A DNA stretch of 64,000 nucleotides from a virus: the IMG/VR virus record IMGVR_UViG_3300034060_001466, positions 206,137-270,136 of that record; one strand, written 5' to 3'. Within the stretch, counting starts at the first letter, position 1, and each line of letters starts with the position of its first letter. Below the pieces are notes generated by a model, which was not told the origin of the DNA, did no database searches, and was given only the letters and a program-made list of their open reading frames with translations. Both the position numbers and the translations under genes were made by a program. Positions 17,228-24,144 of the stretch are shown here, piece after piece.

Positions 17228-17748
17228 GTATTTGGGTTTATTCGTTTTTGTAAAAAATCCTTTGCCTTAAATAGCTGTGATCTACTTGAGGCTTCTTGTA
17301 TGTTAAGTTCCTTTGCAATTTCCCTATGGGAAAATCCGTCAATTACGTACATGTTAAAAACGGTACGATATCCAATCGGAAGAGTGCTAATCAGAGACAT
17401 TAACTCTTCGGCTGATGCTGTTTCATAGTAAGTTGGATCTATACTGACTGCCTCCGCTGTTACTAAGTTACACTCATTAAACTCGTGCTTGTTCTGCTTG
17501 AGTTTAGTAAGCGCAGTATTCACGATGATTCGTCTCATCCACCCTTCAAAGGAACCTTCTCCTTTGAATTTCCCAAGATTCTTGTATATTTTATAAAATC
17601 CTTCCATCAATACGTCTTCGGCTAACATAGGGTCTTTCATGTACCTCTTTGCGATAGTCATGAATTTACCAGCAAACTTATCGAACAGGGTCTTTTGGTA
17701 TTCTCTATTGTTTTCAATACAGCCTTGAATGAGTTGTTCGTATTCCAT
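17224..17748 (-). CDS. Sigma-70 family factor, ECF-like
   Basis: I start at the ATG at 17748 (MEYEQLIQGC), which gives 174 residues. Region 2 is seen at residues 15-75 (FDKFAGKFMTIAKRYMKDP, then AEDVLMEGFYKIYKN and GWMRRIIVNTAL). Region 4 is at about residues 110-165 (LPIGYRTVFNMYVIDGFSHR, then a helix-turn-helix EIAKELNI). This two-domain layout is the Bacteroidetes ECF type. It is flanked by virion-candidate genes, so it may direct RNA polymerase to the AATAAATA late promoters; that link is inferred. Confidence 0.9.
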   Translation of the reverse strand: MEYEQLIQGCIENNREYQKTLFDKFAGKFMTIAKRYMKDPMLAEDVLMEGFYKIYKNLGKFKGEGSFEGWMRRIIVNTALTKLKQNKHEFNECNLVTAEAVSIDPTYYETASAEELMSLISTLPIGYRTVFNMYVIDGFSHREIAKELNIQEASSRSQLFKAKDFLQKRINPNT

Positions 17749-17764
17749 TATTCTACTATACCAA

Positions 17765-17790
17765 CAAAGGCTTCCATGTGGAAGCCTTTG
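17765..17790 (-). terminator. Hairpin terminator
   Basis: A perfect 11-bp stem (CAAAGGCTTCC with its complement) with a 4-nt loop lies between the stop of the gene at 17813 and the sigma-factor start. It probably ends the upstream transcript; the T-tract is weak on this strand. Confidence 0.6.
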
Positions 17791-17812
17791 CTTTAATTTT
17801 ATATAGTAGTAA

Positions 17813-18127
17813 TTAATTATCAAGCATTGTTACGAATTCAAACCAGCCTACGTCATCAACTCCATTGTCGTATACCCATGATACTCGTTGGTCAAATTCA
17901 GTTTCATCCTCATCGTCTGAAAAATCTATCCATTTTTCAAGGATTTCAGTTGATTTTCTTTTAAGAAGAGCGATTGCTGCAGTTACTTCAGGATCTTGAT
18001 ACCACTCTGATACAGCTTCGTCGAATCTTTCGTCAGGTGAACCGTCTGGCTTGCTACGGAAGCCCATGGATTTTAATTCTTCTTGGTCGTTATCGAATTC
18101 TTCGAATAGGTTTACGTGCTGCTTCAT
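17813..18127 (-). CDS. Capsid-targeted-like small acidic protein
   Basis: The 104-residue protein begins MKQHVNLFEEFDND, related to the targeting family but without a clear h-x-E site. It is very acidic (WIDFSDDEDETEFD) and mostly helical. An AATAAATA box ends 5 nt before the ATG. It resembles the 100-residue protein at 20180-20482, with which it shares the pattern MGF near residue 22 and a C-terminal Trp-containing end. Confidence 0.78.
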   Translation of the reverse strand: MKQHVNLFEEFDNDQEELKSMGFRSKPDGSPDERFDEAVSEWYQDPEVTAAIALLKRKSTEILEKWIDFSDDEDETEFDQRVSWVYDNGVDDVGWFEFVTMLDN

Positions 18128-18132
18128 AGAGT

Positions 18133-18140
18133 TATTTATT
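18133..18140 (-). promoter_or_regulatory. Late promoter AATAAATA, 5 nt before ATG
   Basis: AATAAATA is followed by ACTCT and then the ATG at 18127. It overlaps the 3' end of the upstream gene. Confidence 0.65.
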
Positions 18141-18717
18141 TGCTAAAAGCTGCAACGATTTGACCTGATAAGATCTCGTCCTGCTCCTTCATTCGTCGCT
18201 TGTTTGAAGCAATTGCATCCTTTATCAAGGCTGGAACACCTGCACCTATTTTAATTACAACAGACTCCCATTCTCTAGGAATGTATTCACGGCCCTCTTT
18301 GTAGAATTGTCGAGCAAGATCGCCGGCTGGATTATCAGCTAACTGAATTACTTTTTTATCAAGCATATAACTTACGGAAAGGAACGGATAGTCTCGCATA
18401 TCGATTTCCCATTGAATGGATACTCCATTTGACAAGCGAACCCAACCATTTGAATTGTCTGTACCTTCTTCAGCTTCAACAACTTCGCTTACGCCAGCTT
18501 GGGTCTTTAACCAACCGGAATATGTCTCTGGCTCAGTAGGCTCTTCTGCTTTAGGTTCTTCCTGAGTATCGGGCTTCTCCTCTTCAGGTTCAGCCGGGTC
18601 TTCTTCAGTCTCAGCAGGTTTAGTCTCTTCAGGTTCTAGCTCAGGCGCAAATCTCTTACGATCAACGTTATCTTCTACGTCCTGAAACCAGTTCTCAAAA
18701 AGTTTAATATGCTTCAT
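18136..18717 (-). CDS. Capsid-targeted-like acidic protein (193 aa)
   Basis: The ATG at 18717 gives MKHIKLFENWFQDVED. It is followed by a long Glu/Pro-rich disordered tract (EPEETKPAETEEDPAEPEEE) from about residue 22 to 70, then a small beta-rich C-terminal domain (WVRLSNGVSIQWEIDM). A GATAAATA box ends 5 nt before the ATG. An acidic linker after a targeting peptide fits a prohead core or internal protein, but no function can be named. Confidence 0.78.
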   Translation of the reverse strand: MKHIKLFENWFQDVEDNVDRKRFAPELEPEETKPAETEEDPAEPEEEKPDTQEEPKAEEPTEPETYSGWLKTQAGVSEVVEAEEGTDNSNGWVRLSNGVSIQWEIDMRDYPFLSVSYMLDKKVIQLADNPAGDLARQFYKEGREYIPREWESVVIKIGAGVPALIKDAIASNKRRMKEQDEILSGQIVAAFSK

Positions 18718-18722
18718 AGGAT

Positions 18723-18730
18723 TATTTATC
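18723..18730 (-). promoter_or_regulatory. Late promoter GATAAATA, 5 nt before ATG
   Basis: GATAAATA is followed by ATCCT and the ATG at 18717. It overlaps the end of the small membrane ORF at 18726-18836. Confidence 0.65.
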
Positions 18731-18836
18731 CTACGTACCAATCTAATACTCTGATCAAGATTTGAGAGAAGCCTATTCCTGCAAAGAAATAGATTAGGTT
18801 ATTCAACCATTTTGGGTAATTTTCCATATCTAACAT
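18726..18836 (-). CDS. 36-residue single-helix membrane microprotein
   Basis: The ORF begins MLDMENYPKWLNN and continues with a hydrophobic helix (LIYFFAGIGFSQILI) and a short tail ending WYVG. It sits 3 bp after the RNase H stop, which suggests operon translation. It is unrecognised, and resembles the other small membrane ORFs here in size and design. Confidence 0.6.
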   Translation of the reverse strand: MLDMENYPKWLNNLIYFFAGIGFSQILIRVLDWYVG

Positions 18837-18839
18837 AAT

Positions 18840-19271
18840 TTAAAGTTTCTGATTTTTTGCTGCGGTCGTTGCTAAGTAATCGCAACGCTCGTTTTCAGGA
18901 TGGCCGTTATGACCCTTAACCCAACTGATAGTCAAGTCGAAGTTAGGAGCAACCATCAAGTATCTTCTCCAAAGATCCTCGTTCTTTTTACCTGCGAAAT
19001 CAGGCTTCCTTGCCCAATTGTCAACCCAACCCTTAGAGATTGAGTCAACCACGTATTTAGAGTCTGACTCGATCTTGACTGGATACTTTGTCTTGGGAAT
19101 TGTTTCAAGAGCCTCAACCACGGCAGTGAGTTCCATTCGATTGTTTGTCGTGGCCGGTGTAGATCCAGATAATTCCATGGTCTTGCCTCGGAATTTCATG
19201 ACTACGCCCCAACCGCCTGGGCCAGGATTTCCTAACGAACTACCGTCCGTCCATATTTGAAGTGTTTCCAT
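18840..19271 (-). CDS. rnhA: Ribonuclease HI
   Basis: Starting at METLQIWTDG (ATG at 19271) gives 143 residues, the usual RNase HI length. The four acidic catalytic positions are visible: Asp in IWTDGSSLGNPG, Glu in NNRMELTAVVEAL, Asp in ESDSKYVVDS and Asp in ENERCDYLA, with the His in WVKGHNGHPEN. It degrades RNA in RNA-DNA hybrids, such as Okazaki primers, during phage replication. The start overlaps the stop of the membrane ORF upstream (TAATG). Confidence 0.95.
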   Translation of the reverse strand: METLQIWTDGSSLGNPGPGGWGVVMKFRGKTMELSGSTPATTNNRMELTAVVEALETIPKTKYPVKIESDSKYVVDSISKGWVDNWARKPDFAGKKNEDLWRRYLMVAPNFDLTISWVKGHNGHPENERCDYLATTAAKNQKL

Positions 19272-19369
19272 TATTGTACAGCAATTAAGAGCTGAGCGAT
19301 TGCCCATACGGATATAGTAACGCTAGCTAAAATAATAATAAGCTTTGCTATTGCCTGTCTACGATTCAT
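19271..19369 (-). CDS. 32-residue single-helix membrane microprotein
   Basis: The ORF begins MNRRQAIAKLIIIL and is almost entirely one hydrophobic helix (ASVTISVWAIAQLLIAVQ) after a basic start. Its TAA overlaps the RNase H ATG (TAATG), which supports coupled translation. The function is unknown. Confidence 0.6.
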   Translation of the reverse strand: MNRRQAIAKLIIILASVTISVWAIAQLLIAVQ

Positions 19370-19390
19370 ACTCTACTTTTTAATTTTAGA

Positions 19391-19491
19391 AGTCAGGACA
19401 GGATTCGAACCTGTTACCGCTTTGCCATAAAGAGTCGGCCTTACCGCTACTCAACCTTGGGGAGGTGCTTCCAACCAATGGACTCCTGACT
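19391..19491 (-). tRNA. tRNA-like RNA 1 (anticodon not assignable)
   Basis: The RNA has a perfect 7-bp acceptor stem (AGTCAGG with CCTGACT) and a canonical T-arm (ACAGG TTCGAAT CCTGT). A short D-like hairpin follows the acceptor (TCC ATTGGTT GGA). At 101 nt it is longer than a normal tRNA. The interior holds a hairpin (CGG TAAGG CCG within a GAGT/ACTC stem) and a direct repeat AGCGGTAA. No standard anticodon loop with T33 is found. No CCA is encoded. It may be a type II tRNA with an insert, or a tRNA mimic. Confidence 0.6.
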
Positions 19492-19665
19492 AAAAATGTA
19501 CGTTTTTGTATTACCCCCAGAACGTACAAACTGTGCCGACACACGATTCGGTGGGCGTAGTGCGCATTGACTAAAGAGTACCGAAGTACTCTAACCTAAC
19601 GGTCAAGAGGCTATCCCCGTCTTCGATCCTTACTCAGCGCTAAGCAGAGGGCTTGCTGTTAGGAT
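19492..19665 (-). ncRNA. Candidate structured RNA upstream of tRNA-like RNA 1
   Basis: This gene-free stretch follows a TAGTATAATA promoter on the minus strand and precedes the tRNA-like RNA. It contains a strong 7-bp hairpin with a UUCG tetraloop (minus strand AGAGTAC TTCG GTACTCT at 19575-19592) and other possible stems. I do not recognise the family. It could be the 5' part of a longer transcript that ends in the tRNA-like element. Confidence 0.4.
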
Positions 19666-19675
19666 TATTATACTA
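19666..19675 (-). promoter_or_regulatory. Promoter, TAGTATAATA type
   Basis: The motif directly follows the T-tract of a terminator hairpin and would drive transcription of the structured RNA and tRNA-like element below it. Confidence 0.5.
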
Positions 19676-19678
19676 AAA

Positions 19679-19706
19679 AATGGGCTACAGTTTCCTGAGG
19701 CCCATT
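19679..19706 (-). terminator. Hairpin terminator
   Basis: A stem AATGGGC/GCCCATT followed on the minus strand by six T lies just after the gene at 19764-20159. The T-tract runs into the next promoter. Confidence 0.6.
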
Positions 19707-19763
19707 AGCAATACGAATGAAATCGTAAAGGTTGCTGTTGATTTAATCGATCACAAACGCTTG

Positions 19764-20159
19764 TTAGTTCTGATAGTCTTGGTAAGATTTTTCTTCAACT
19801 AATTTAGAACCGGTTAACGCATTAATCTGTTTCTTTACCTCAGCTCTGTCATCGTTTGTGTAGTACACAGACCTTGCAAGTTCAATAAAATCAGACCCGA
19901 AACTTTCATCTCGTTCGCATTCTCTGATTTGATCTTCGATGTTCCATAGTGTTTTATTAATATTTAGTAAATCTAAATAAAGAACCCTAAGCTCTTCTGT
20001 TTCAAGAGTTGCATCATATATTTCTTCGGCGGCTGCTACCAGTATTACATATTCCTGTAACACGTTATTTCGTTTAACTGGGTCTAAGATATGCTCAAGC
20101 TTAATTTCTAGGATAGAAAGTTTATCTAAGATCTCGCCAGTAGATACTTCAATTTTCAT
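19764..20159 (-). CDS. DUF6165-like protein
   Basis: The 131-residue protein starts MKIEVSTGEILDKLSILEIK, which matches the start of DUF6165 proteins. The rest is helical with a conserved-looking LNINKTLWNIEDQIRECE segment and a C-terminal DDRAEVKKQIN. The family often sits near polysaccharide genes and its biochemical role is unknown. It ends in a terminator and is likely co-transcribed with the small acidic gene at 20180. Confidence 0.65.
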   Translation of the reverse strand: MKIEVSTGEILDKLSILEIKLEHILDPVKRNNVLQEYVILVAAAEEIYDATLETEELRVLYLDLLNINKTLWNIEDQIRECERDESFGSDFIELARSVYYTNDDRAEVKKQINALTGSKLVEEKSYQDYQN

Positions 20160-20179
20160 TAGTTGTTAAATTATAAGGT

Positions 20180-20482
20180 TTATATGTTTCCAAGCCCAAG
20201 TTCCCAAGTAATCGAGCGCCATTCAAAGTCAGCAATTACTTCGTCTGCTGTGATATCGTTGTCTGAACAAAGTTCCTTTACGTACTTGTACATTTCTTCG
20301 GGGGAATATTCTCTAGCAGATATTCGGCCTGAGTCTACCGCATAATCGTATTCGTCAAGGATCTCGTCCGAAACTTGTTGAGCAAATCGTCTAAGTTTAA
20401 GGTCGTCTGTGTCAAAGCCCAATGCAGATAATTCGTCTTCGTCTTCTCGGTTAATCTCTTCAAATAGTTTAATGTGCTTCAT
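20180..20482 (-). CDS. Capsid-targeted-like small acidic protein
   Basis: The 100-residue protein begins MKHIKLFEEINREDED. This matches the first eight residues of the targeting family exactly but lacks a clear h-x-E end. It is acidic and helical, ending SITWELGLGNI. The size and composition resemble the protein at 17813-18127. The function is unknown. Confidence 0.75.
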   Translation of the reverse strand: MKHIKLFEEINREDEDELSALGFDTDDLKLRRFAQQVSDEILDEYDYAVDSGRISAREYSPEEMYKYVKELCSDNDITADEVIADFEWRSITWELGLGNI

Positions 20483-20495
20483 TGCTCTAGTTATA

Positions 20496-20948
20496 TTAGC
20501 TTCTAGATGGAAATACTCCTTCTACGCAAATAATGTAGTTTATACCTAGGTAAGGTTGGCGATTATTAATTGGTGCCCATTCTTCTGAAGCAGTTACGCT
20601 TGTTACAACACTAGGAACTCCATCTCTACCAGTTTCTTTGATATCGAAATTTTTAGTTAAGGTATTAATGTTAACATGGTGTTGAGTTAGAACATTTGCT
20701 TCAGTTCCACCCTTTTCGCCAGTATTAACTGGAGTCAGCCCGTTACCTGAACCTGCACCAACTGCAACTCGACCTCTAAGGTCAGGCAAACAGAAGGTAT
20801 TGACACCGTCTCCGCCGAAATTTGTTCCGATTACTGCATACAGAGCAGTGTAGTTTCTAATTGATAACGCTCGACCATCGCAGTACATCCAGCCGATTGG
20901 CTCGTATCCGCCTGCAAATAATTTAATCATTGCTAAAAATTCATCCAT
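20496..20948 (-). CDS. Phage tail collar domain protein
   Basis: The 150-residue protein matches the tail-collar (microcystin-dependent protein-like) family end to end: FAGGYEPIGWMYCDGRALSI, then ALYAVIGTNFGGDGVNTFCL, PDLRGRVAVGAGSGNGL and the closing NRQPYLGINYIICVEGVFP. These domains are found in phage tail fibres and baseplates. It sits behind a late promoter. It is short and could be a separate tail tip subunit. Confidence 0.93.
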   Translation of the reverse strand: MDEFLAMIKLFAGGYEPIGWMYCDGRALSIRNYTALYAVIGTNFGGDGVNTFCLPDLRGRVAVGAGSGNGLTPVNTGEKGGTEANVLTQHHVNINTLTKNFDIKETGRDGVPSVVTSVTASEEWAPINNRQPYLGINYIICVEGVFPSRS

Positions 20949-20974
20949 TGTAATTTAGTATTTTTTTACAGGAT

Positions 20975-20982
20975 TATTTATT
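20975..20982 (-). promoter_or_regulatory. Late promoter AATAAATA
   Basis: AATAAATA on the minus strand lies 26 nt before the tail-collar ATG. Confidence 0.6.
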
Positions 20983-20990
20983 AGCAAGAG

Positions 20991-21494
20991 TTACTGTTTT
21001 TCGATTGTCTTTTGAAGCTTGGTCTTTAGCTGCTTAAGTTTGATTAGGGTCTCTTTGCCATCCGGTACCTGGACTTGTATAGGTTCAGGCTCTACTGAAT
21101 AGGCCATCCTTGGCTCGTTTGGGTCCTGTGCGATTTCTTCGTGCATGATTCGTCTTTCATGCACCTTTTTAGAATTGATATTACGCTGAGTCTCATCAAT
21201 CATTTGGTTAACGATACTCATGATCTCTTGCTGCTTTTGAATCAGGTTGGCCGTACACTCGGTCTGGCCGGAAATTAGATTTGAGTTGAGCTGCTCGACC
21301 TGTGAGGTAAGAGCAATGATTTGTTTCTCCTGACTTGCGATTCTAATATTAAGTTCATCGCACGTGTTCGTGTGGCGGTCAATAGTGGAAGGTCCAAGCG
21401 TCACGATCACAATCGTAAACACCAGGATAAGTAGGGCAGTTATACGCTGCGCTGGAGTAAAGCTCTTTAATATTTCGGCAATGTACTTAAACAT
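20991..21494 (-). CDS. Membrane-anchored coiled-coil protein, possible spanin-like
   Basis: The 167-residue protein has one N-terminal membrane segment (residues 16-36, RITALLILVFTIVIVTLGP). A coiled coil follows (about residues 45-115, including LNIRIASQEKQIIALTSQVE), then a proline-containing stretch and a second helix rich in Lys. This layout fits an inner-membrane spanin or a tail-associated anchor, but no partner gene is obvious. A TATAAATA box, identical to the T4 late consensus, ends 5 nt before the ATG. Confidence 0.7.
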   Translation of the reverse strand: MFKYIAEILKSFTPAQRITALLILVFTIVIVTLGPSTIDRHTNTCDELNIRIASQEKQIIALTSQVEQLNSNLISGQTECTANLIQKQQEIMSIVNQMIDETQRNINSKKVHERRIMHEEIAQDPNEPRMAYSVEPEPIQVQVPDGKETLIKLKQLKTKLQKTIEKQ

Positions 21495-21499
21495 GGAAT

Positions 21500-21507
21500 T
21501 ATTTATA
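21500..21507 (-). promoter_or_regulatory. Late promoter TATAAATA, 5 nt before ATG
   Basis: This is identical to the T4 late consensus, followed by ATTCC and the ATG at 21494. Confidence 0.7.
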
Positions 21508-21522
21508 CAAGAGCTGGGCCTG

Positions 21523-21687
21523 CTACTTTCGCTTCTTAAAAATGTTGTGTTGATAGCTCAGGTCCCAGATAAATCGGGTTCTACAGGTCCATACCCACAA
21601 CTTGACTCTCCACCAACGTTTGAGCTTGACTGGCCATGGATCGTTCTCCATTTCCTTAAGCAGTCTCTCTACTACTTTACTTCTCAT
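21523..21687 (-). CDS. 54-residue basic Trp-rich phage protein
   Basis: The ORF begins MRSKVVERLLKEMENDPWPV and continues with several Trp and Arg residues (RWWRVKLWVWTCRTRFIWDL), ending FKKRK. It overlaps the 3' end of the gene at 21677 by 11 bp. The codon pattern and the overlap suggest it is real. The function is unknown; the charge suggests nucleic-acid or membrane-surface binding. Confidence 0.65.
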   Translation of the reverse strand: MRSKVVERLLKEMENDPWPVKLKRWWRVKLWVWTCRTRFIWDLSYQHNIFKKRK

Positions 21688-22132
21688 CTGACTCAGGTTT
21701 AGTAGTTATGTCAAAGGTTGCATAGATCTTTCGTGCCGCAATCTCGTGCCAGTCAGGAATGTTGCGTTCGTGTTTCTTCTGTTCCTCCTTGATTCGTTGA
21801 GTAATTGCCTTTATGATCTGTTCTTTATCAGCAGACTCTTCCGATCCCGGCCAGTCCGTGTACTTAAGACCCCATTGTAAATTGACCCACATCATTTCCT
21901 TCTCGGCCTGAGGCTTGCGCATTTTCAGGTGCTTACGCAGGTAGGCGACGCCCCATGCCTTCCATTCCTCTGCCTGTGCAAAGGTCATGGTCCATTCCTG
22001 GTACCAGGCATCCTTGCGGTCCTTGATCTCGTCATAGGTTACTGAATGACCGGCAATGGTAAACATCTGGTTAATTAAGTCAGCCACAGCATGCTGCAGC
22101 TTCTGTTCTCGGGTTAATCTTTTCTGTGTCAT
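21677..22132 (-). CDS. Unknown phage protein (151 aa)
   Basis: The protein starts MTQKRLTREQKLQHAVADLI, is helical and Trp-rich (YQEWTMTFAQAEEWKAWGVA), and lacks any catalytic motif I recognise. It overlaps the next upstream gene by 4 bp. Genes of this style are common in T4-like replication or tail regions, but no role can be named. Confidence 0.7.
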   Translation of the reverse strand: MTQKRLTREQKLQHAVADLINQMFTIAGHSVTYDEIKDRKDAWYQEWTMTFAQAEEWKAWGVAYLRKHLKMRKPQAEKEMMWVNLQWGLKYTDWPGSEESADKEQIIKAITQRIKEEQKKHERNIPDWHEIAARKIYATFDITTKPESDEK

Positions 22133-22323
22133 AATTTTACTTCGTGTGACCTGCTTTTTTTATTATAAAATACGTTTGCTGTGTCTATAATTTTTACTGC
22201 GCTAACTAGAATTTTACACGGTTCGTCTAGGTACCAAATGTAGTTAGGATCCGTTTCTGAAATCATACCCACTTCGCAGTATTTAGGGTTGATTCCTTTT
22301 GGTTGAAAATATATCGGTGTCAT
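22129..22323 (-). CDS. Small unknown protein (64 aa)
   Basis: A compact soluble protein (MTPIYFQPKGINPKYCEVGM...) with a beta-rich C-terminal half. It is coupled by a 4-bp overlap to the gene downstream. No family is recognised. Confidence 0.6.
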   Translation of the reverse strand: MTPIYFQPKGINPKYCEVGMISETDPNYIWYLDEPCKILVSAVKIIDTANVFYNKKSRSHEVKL

Positions 22324-22364
22324 AATTTATTGGGTTCTTTGGGGTCCTCTTCCTCCGGGCTCTA

Positions 22365-22715
22365 TCATTTCCAAAATAATTGTATTAATAGGATTGTCAT
22401 TGCGAGAGTCAGGCAGACCCAGGTCTTTGGGGTTACTGGCTCGCTAAAGATGGCCCAACTTAACCACGTAAACACAATAGCTCCTATCGAGAAGCCTATT
22501 AGTCTGGACGGCCACAACTGCCCGTTGAATGCGATCACCATGTTCTTTACTGAGTACATGAACAGCATCGAGACCGGAATCCCCATGAGGACCGTTAACC
22601 AGTAATGATTCTTGAACCACTCAAACTTCAGCGAGCCTTGCAACTGAAAGAAGGTTAGGGACTGGGCAAGGAATCCAAATATGATGCCAGTAAGTAGTGC
22701 GCTAATATTTACCAT
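22365..22715 (-). CDS. Four-helix membrane protein (EamA/SMR-like size)
   Basis: The 116-residue protein has four hydrophobic segments starting at about residues 5, 38, 70 and 97, with short charged loops. Length and helix number resemble small multidrug or EamA half-transporters, but the diagnostic membrane glutamate of SMR proteins is not seen. The pattern GIPVSMLFMYSVKNMVIAFN is typical of small phage membrane proteins of unknown function. Confidence 0.7.
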   Translation of the reverse strand: MVNISALLTGIIFGFLAQSLTFFQLQGSLKFEWFKNHYWLTVLMGIPVSMLFMYSVKNMVIAFNGQLWPSRLIGFSIGAIVFTWLSWAIFSEPVTPKTWVCLTLAMTILLIQLFWK

Positions 22716-22729
22716 AGTTTATTCTTTTA

Positions 22730-22933
22730 TTAATTATAGAGCCAGTAATTTGCCTGATAGCCAAGGCACAGTAGAAATAGGATCACGTCAATCCACTGAA
22801 AGACTGGAGGTAGCTTACGCCAGTACAGGGTATCGAGCAGTCCGCCAAGAGTAGTATCAAATAGCTTGGTACGGGTCAAGAGACTCAAGACTCCAAATAC
22901 AAAGGTTGCTGAGAATAGGATTTGTTCTAACAT
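22730..22933 (-). CDS. Two-helix membrane protein
   Basis: The 67-residue protein has an N-terminal helix (FSATFVFGVLSLL) and a C-terminal helix (WIDVILFLLCLGYQANYWL). It is adjacent to the four-helix protein, and the two may act together. The function is unknown. Confidence 0.65.
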   Translation of the reverse strand: MLEQILFSATFVFGVLSLLTRTKLFDTTLGGLLDTLYWRKLPPVFQWIDVILFLLCLGYQANYWLYN

Positions 22934-22943
22934 GGTTTAAAGT

Positions 22944-23204
22944 TTATTCTTTTATTAATTCAAAAGCGTGCCACACGAAATACTCGTCAAAGTAGGTCGT
23001 GATGTAGCGCATGGTGTCTTCAACATCCCAGCCGGTACCAACAATAAGGATATGGCGATCTTCCAATTCAGCACAGGCTGGATCGACCAGAGCCCAAAGG
23101 TTTAGGGTACCCCTCTGTAATTTTAGGGTTAGGAGCTTTGCACCTTTAGGTAATCTTACGGTACAGTCCATTGAAGGTACCTCGTATTTATAGACAGTTT
23201 TCAT
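22944..23204 (-). CDS. DUF7352-like small phage protein
   Basis: The 86-residue protein (MKTVYKYEVPSMDCTVRLPK...) is an all-beta domain with RHILIVGTGWDV and a C-terminal Tyr/Phe-rich strand. The opening YKYEVP, then LPKGAKLL, matches small proteins found in many phages. The function is unknown. Confidence 0.65.
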   Translation of the reverse strand: MKTVYKYEVPSMDCTVRLPKGAKLLTLKLQRGTLNLWALVDPACAELEDRHILIVGTGWDVEDTMRYITTYFDEYFVWHAFELIKE

Positions 23205-23339
23205 TGTTCCTGTTTTTAAAAGTTATATTTTTATGATGCACAATTATTATACTTTTATGTTTTTCTATTATACCTAAAAAAGACTTGTAAAACCCGGCCT
23301 TTGCAGGGTAGGGAAACTCCGTCTACCTGTTTTTTGCGT
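23205..23339. other. Intergenic region with AT-rich promoter-like and short GC stem sequences
   Basis: Upstream of the gene at 22944 there is an AT-rich stretch with TATAATA-like sequence near 23240. A short segment GGGTAGGGAAACTCC then leads into tRNA-like RNA 2. No coding potential was seen. Confidence 0.4.
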
Positions 23340-23464
23340 AGTCAGGACAGGATTCGAACCTGTATGATAACTTATGAGCAGTCTTAACGGGTCTTTCGAG
23401 GTTACTCACGTTATCCTTACTATTAACCTTTATTCATGCGTCTAACCAATTCCGCCACCTGACT
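23340..23464 (-). tRNA. tRNA-like RNA 2 (tRNA-Leu-like 5' half, oversized)
   Basis: The acceptor (AGTCAGG/CCTGACT) and T-arm are identical to tRNA-like RNAs 1 and 3. The 5' half, TGGCGGAATTGGTTAGACGC, matches the D-arm of bacterial tRNA-Leu. The interior is about 125 nt in total and contains a 6-bp inverted repeat AGGTTA/TAACCT. A CTCGAAA loop-like sequence is present but not in a standard 5-bp stem. Either a tRNA with an insertion or a tRNA-like structure would explain this. Confidence 0.6.
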
Positions 23465-23539
23465 AAATGAATGAGGTGCATTAACCTATTGTGAATCCAT
23501 AATGGAGTGCATCGGTAAATTGTGAACTCATTCTTTTGT

Positions 23540-23629
23540 AGTCAGGACAGGATTCGAACCTGTAAGTTTCCGATCGCAACGATACCATATCCTATTTTTG
23601 GAGTCGAACCAACTTTAAGCCACCTGACT
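23540..23629 (-). tRNA. tRNA-like RNA 3 (anticodon not assignable)
   Basis: This 90-nt element again has the AGTCAGG/CCTGACT acceptor and ACAGG TTCGAAT CCTGT T-arm. A variable-arm hairpin (ATCG TTG CGAT) is present. The position of the anticodon loop is occupied by AAAAATA flanked by TCC/GGA, which lacks the invariant T33. A degenerate type II tRNA or a tRNA mimic are both possible. Confidence 0.6.
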
Positions 23630-23935
23630 ATAGAGTCTATTATACCCAATGGGTCCAGGCCCGGGCCATGGGTACGTTTGCGTCCCAAAGCTTAGAGGCG
23701 CGCCCTACTACTCTAAGAAATTATACTACTCTAAGAAGAAACTCTATAGGCAAGACTCTGTCTACTTATATACATAAAAAGAAAAATAACGGGTATACCA
23801 GACCCTATACCCAACCCTATTCAGAACCCTATCCTATAGACCCAGACCTAGACTAGCCAAGACCAAGGTACCGGACTCTTACCTAGGCCAGGACCCGGAC
23901 CCCAGCCTGCCCAGCCAACCACCGGCCTACTCGGG

Positions 23936-23945
23936 ACTAGGGAGT
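23936..23945 (+). repeat. ACTAGGGAGT repeat, copy 1
   Basis: Intergenic copy in GC-rich DNA upstream of the resolvase-like gene. Confidence 0.8.
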
Positions 23946-23993
23946 ACAGGCAGCTGGCAGCGCCCAAAGGATACAGACTGTGCATTTATGGGG

Positions 23994-24003
23994 ACTAGGG
24001 AGT
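23994..24003 (+). repeat. ACTAGGGAGT repeat, copy 2
   Basis: Intergenic copy 58 bp after copy 1; both are preceded by GGG or GGGG. Confidence 0.8.
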
Positions 24004-24131
24004 AACCCCTGCCTCGGCTCCGCGGCCCGACCGGAAGCCCCAGAGTCTAGAGGGGCCCGAGTAGGCGGGGTCTAGCCGGAAACCGCGGGAACCCGGGCCC
24101 GTGGACTTCTCGACCAGCAGCTGGGTACCCG

Positions 24132-24139
24132 GATAAATA
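24132..24139 (+). promoter_or_regulatory. Late promoter GATAAATA, 5 nt before ATG
   Basis: GATAAATA is followed by ACCCC and the ATG at 24145. Confidence 0.6.
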
Positions 24140-24144
24140 ACCCC

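Larger units (their letters stand above)
23640..24131. other. GC-rich, CTAG-rich region without clear genes
   Basis: Composition changes sharply from the AT-rich genome to GC-rich DNA with many CTAG tetramers and runs such as GGGGCCCGAG. It contains a direct repeat of TACTACTCTAAGAA (near 23709 and 23725) and two ACTAGGGAGT repeats. An open frame at 23668-23856 encodes a Tyr/Pro-rich tail but has no supporting signal. The region may be a recently acquired segment or a control region. Confidence 0.5.

Noticed and set aside
17813-18127. Counting this and the proteins at 18136, 20180 and 59770 as certain capsid-targeted proteins
   Set aside because: They share the MKHhKLFE start but lack a clear h-x-E cleavage site, so I keep them as likely but not certain members.
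19391-19675. Whole region as a tmRNA gene to go with SmpB
   Set aside because: The 5' end needed to pair with the acceptor lies only 101 nt away, and I found no tag reading frame or conserved tmRNA 5' sequence.
23668-23856. Plus-strand ORF with Tyr/Pro-rich end near the GC-rich region
   Set aside because: Simple repeats of CCCTATA-type sequence explain the composition; there is no promoter, leader or recognisable domain.
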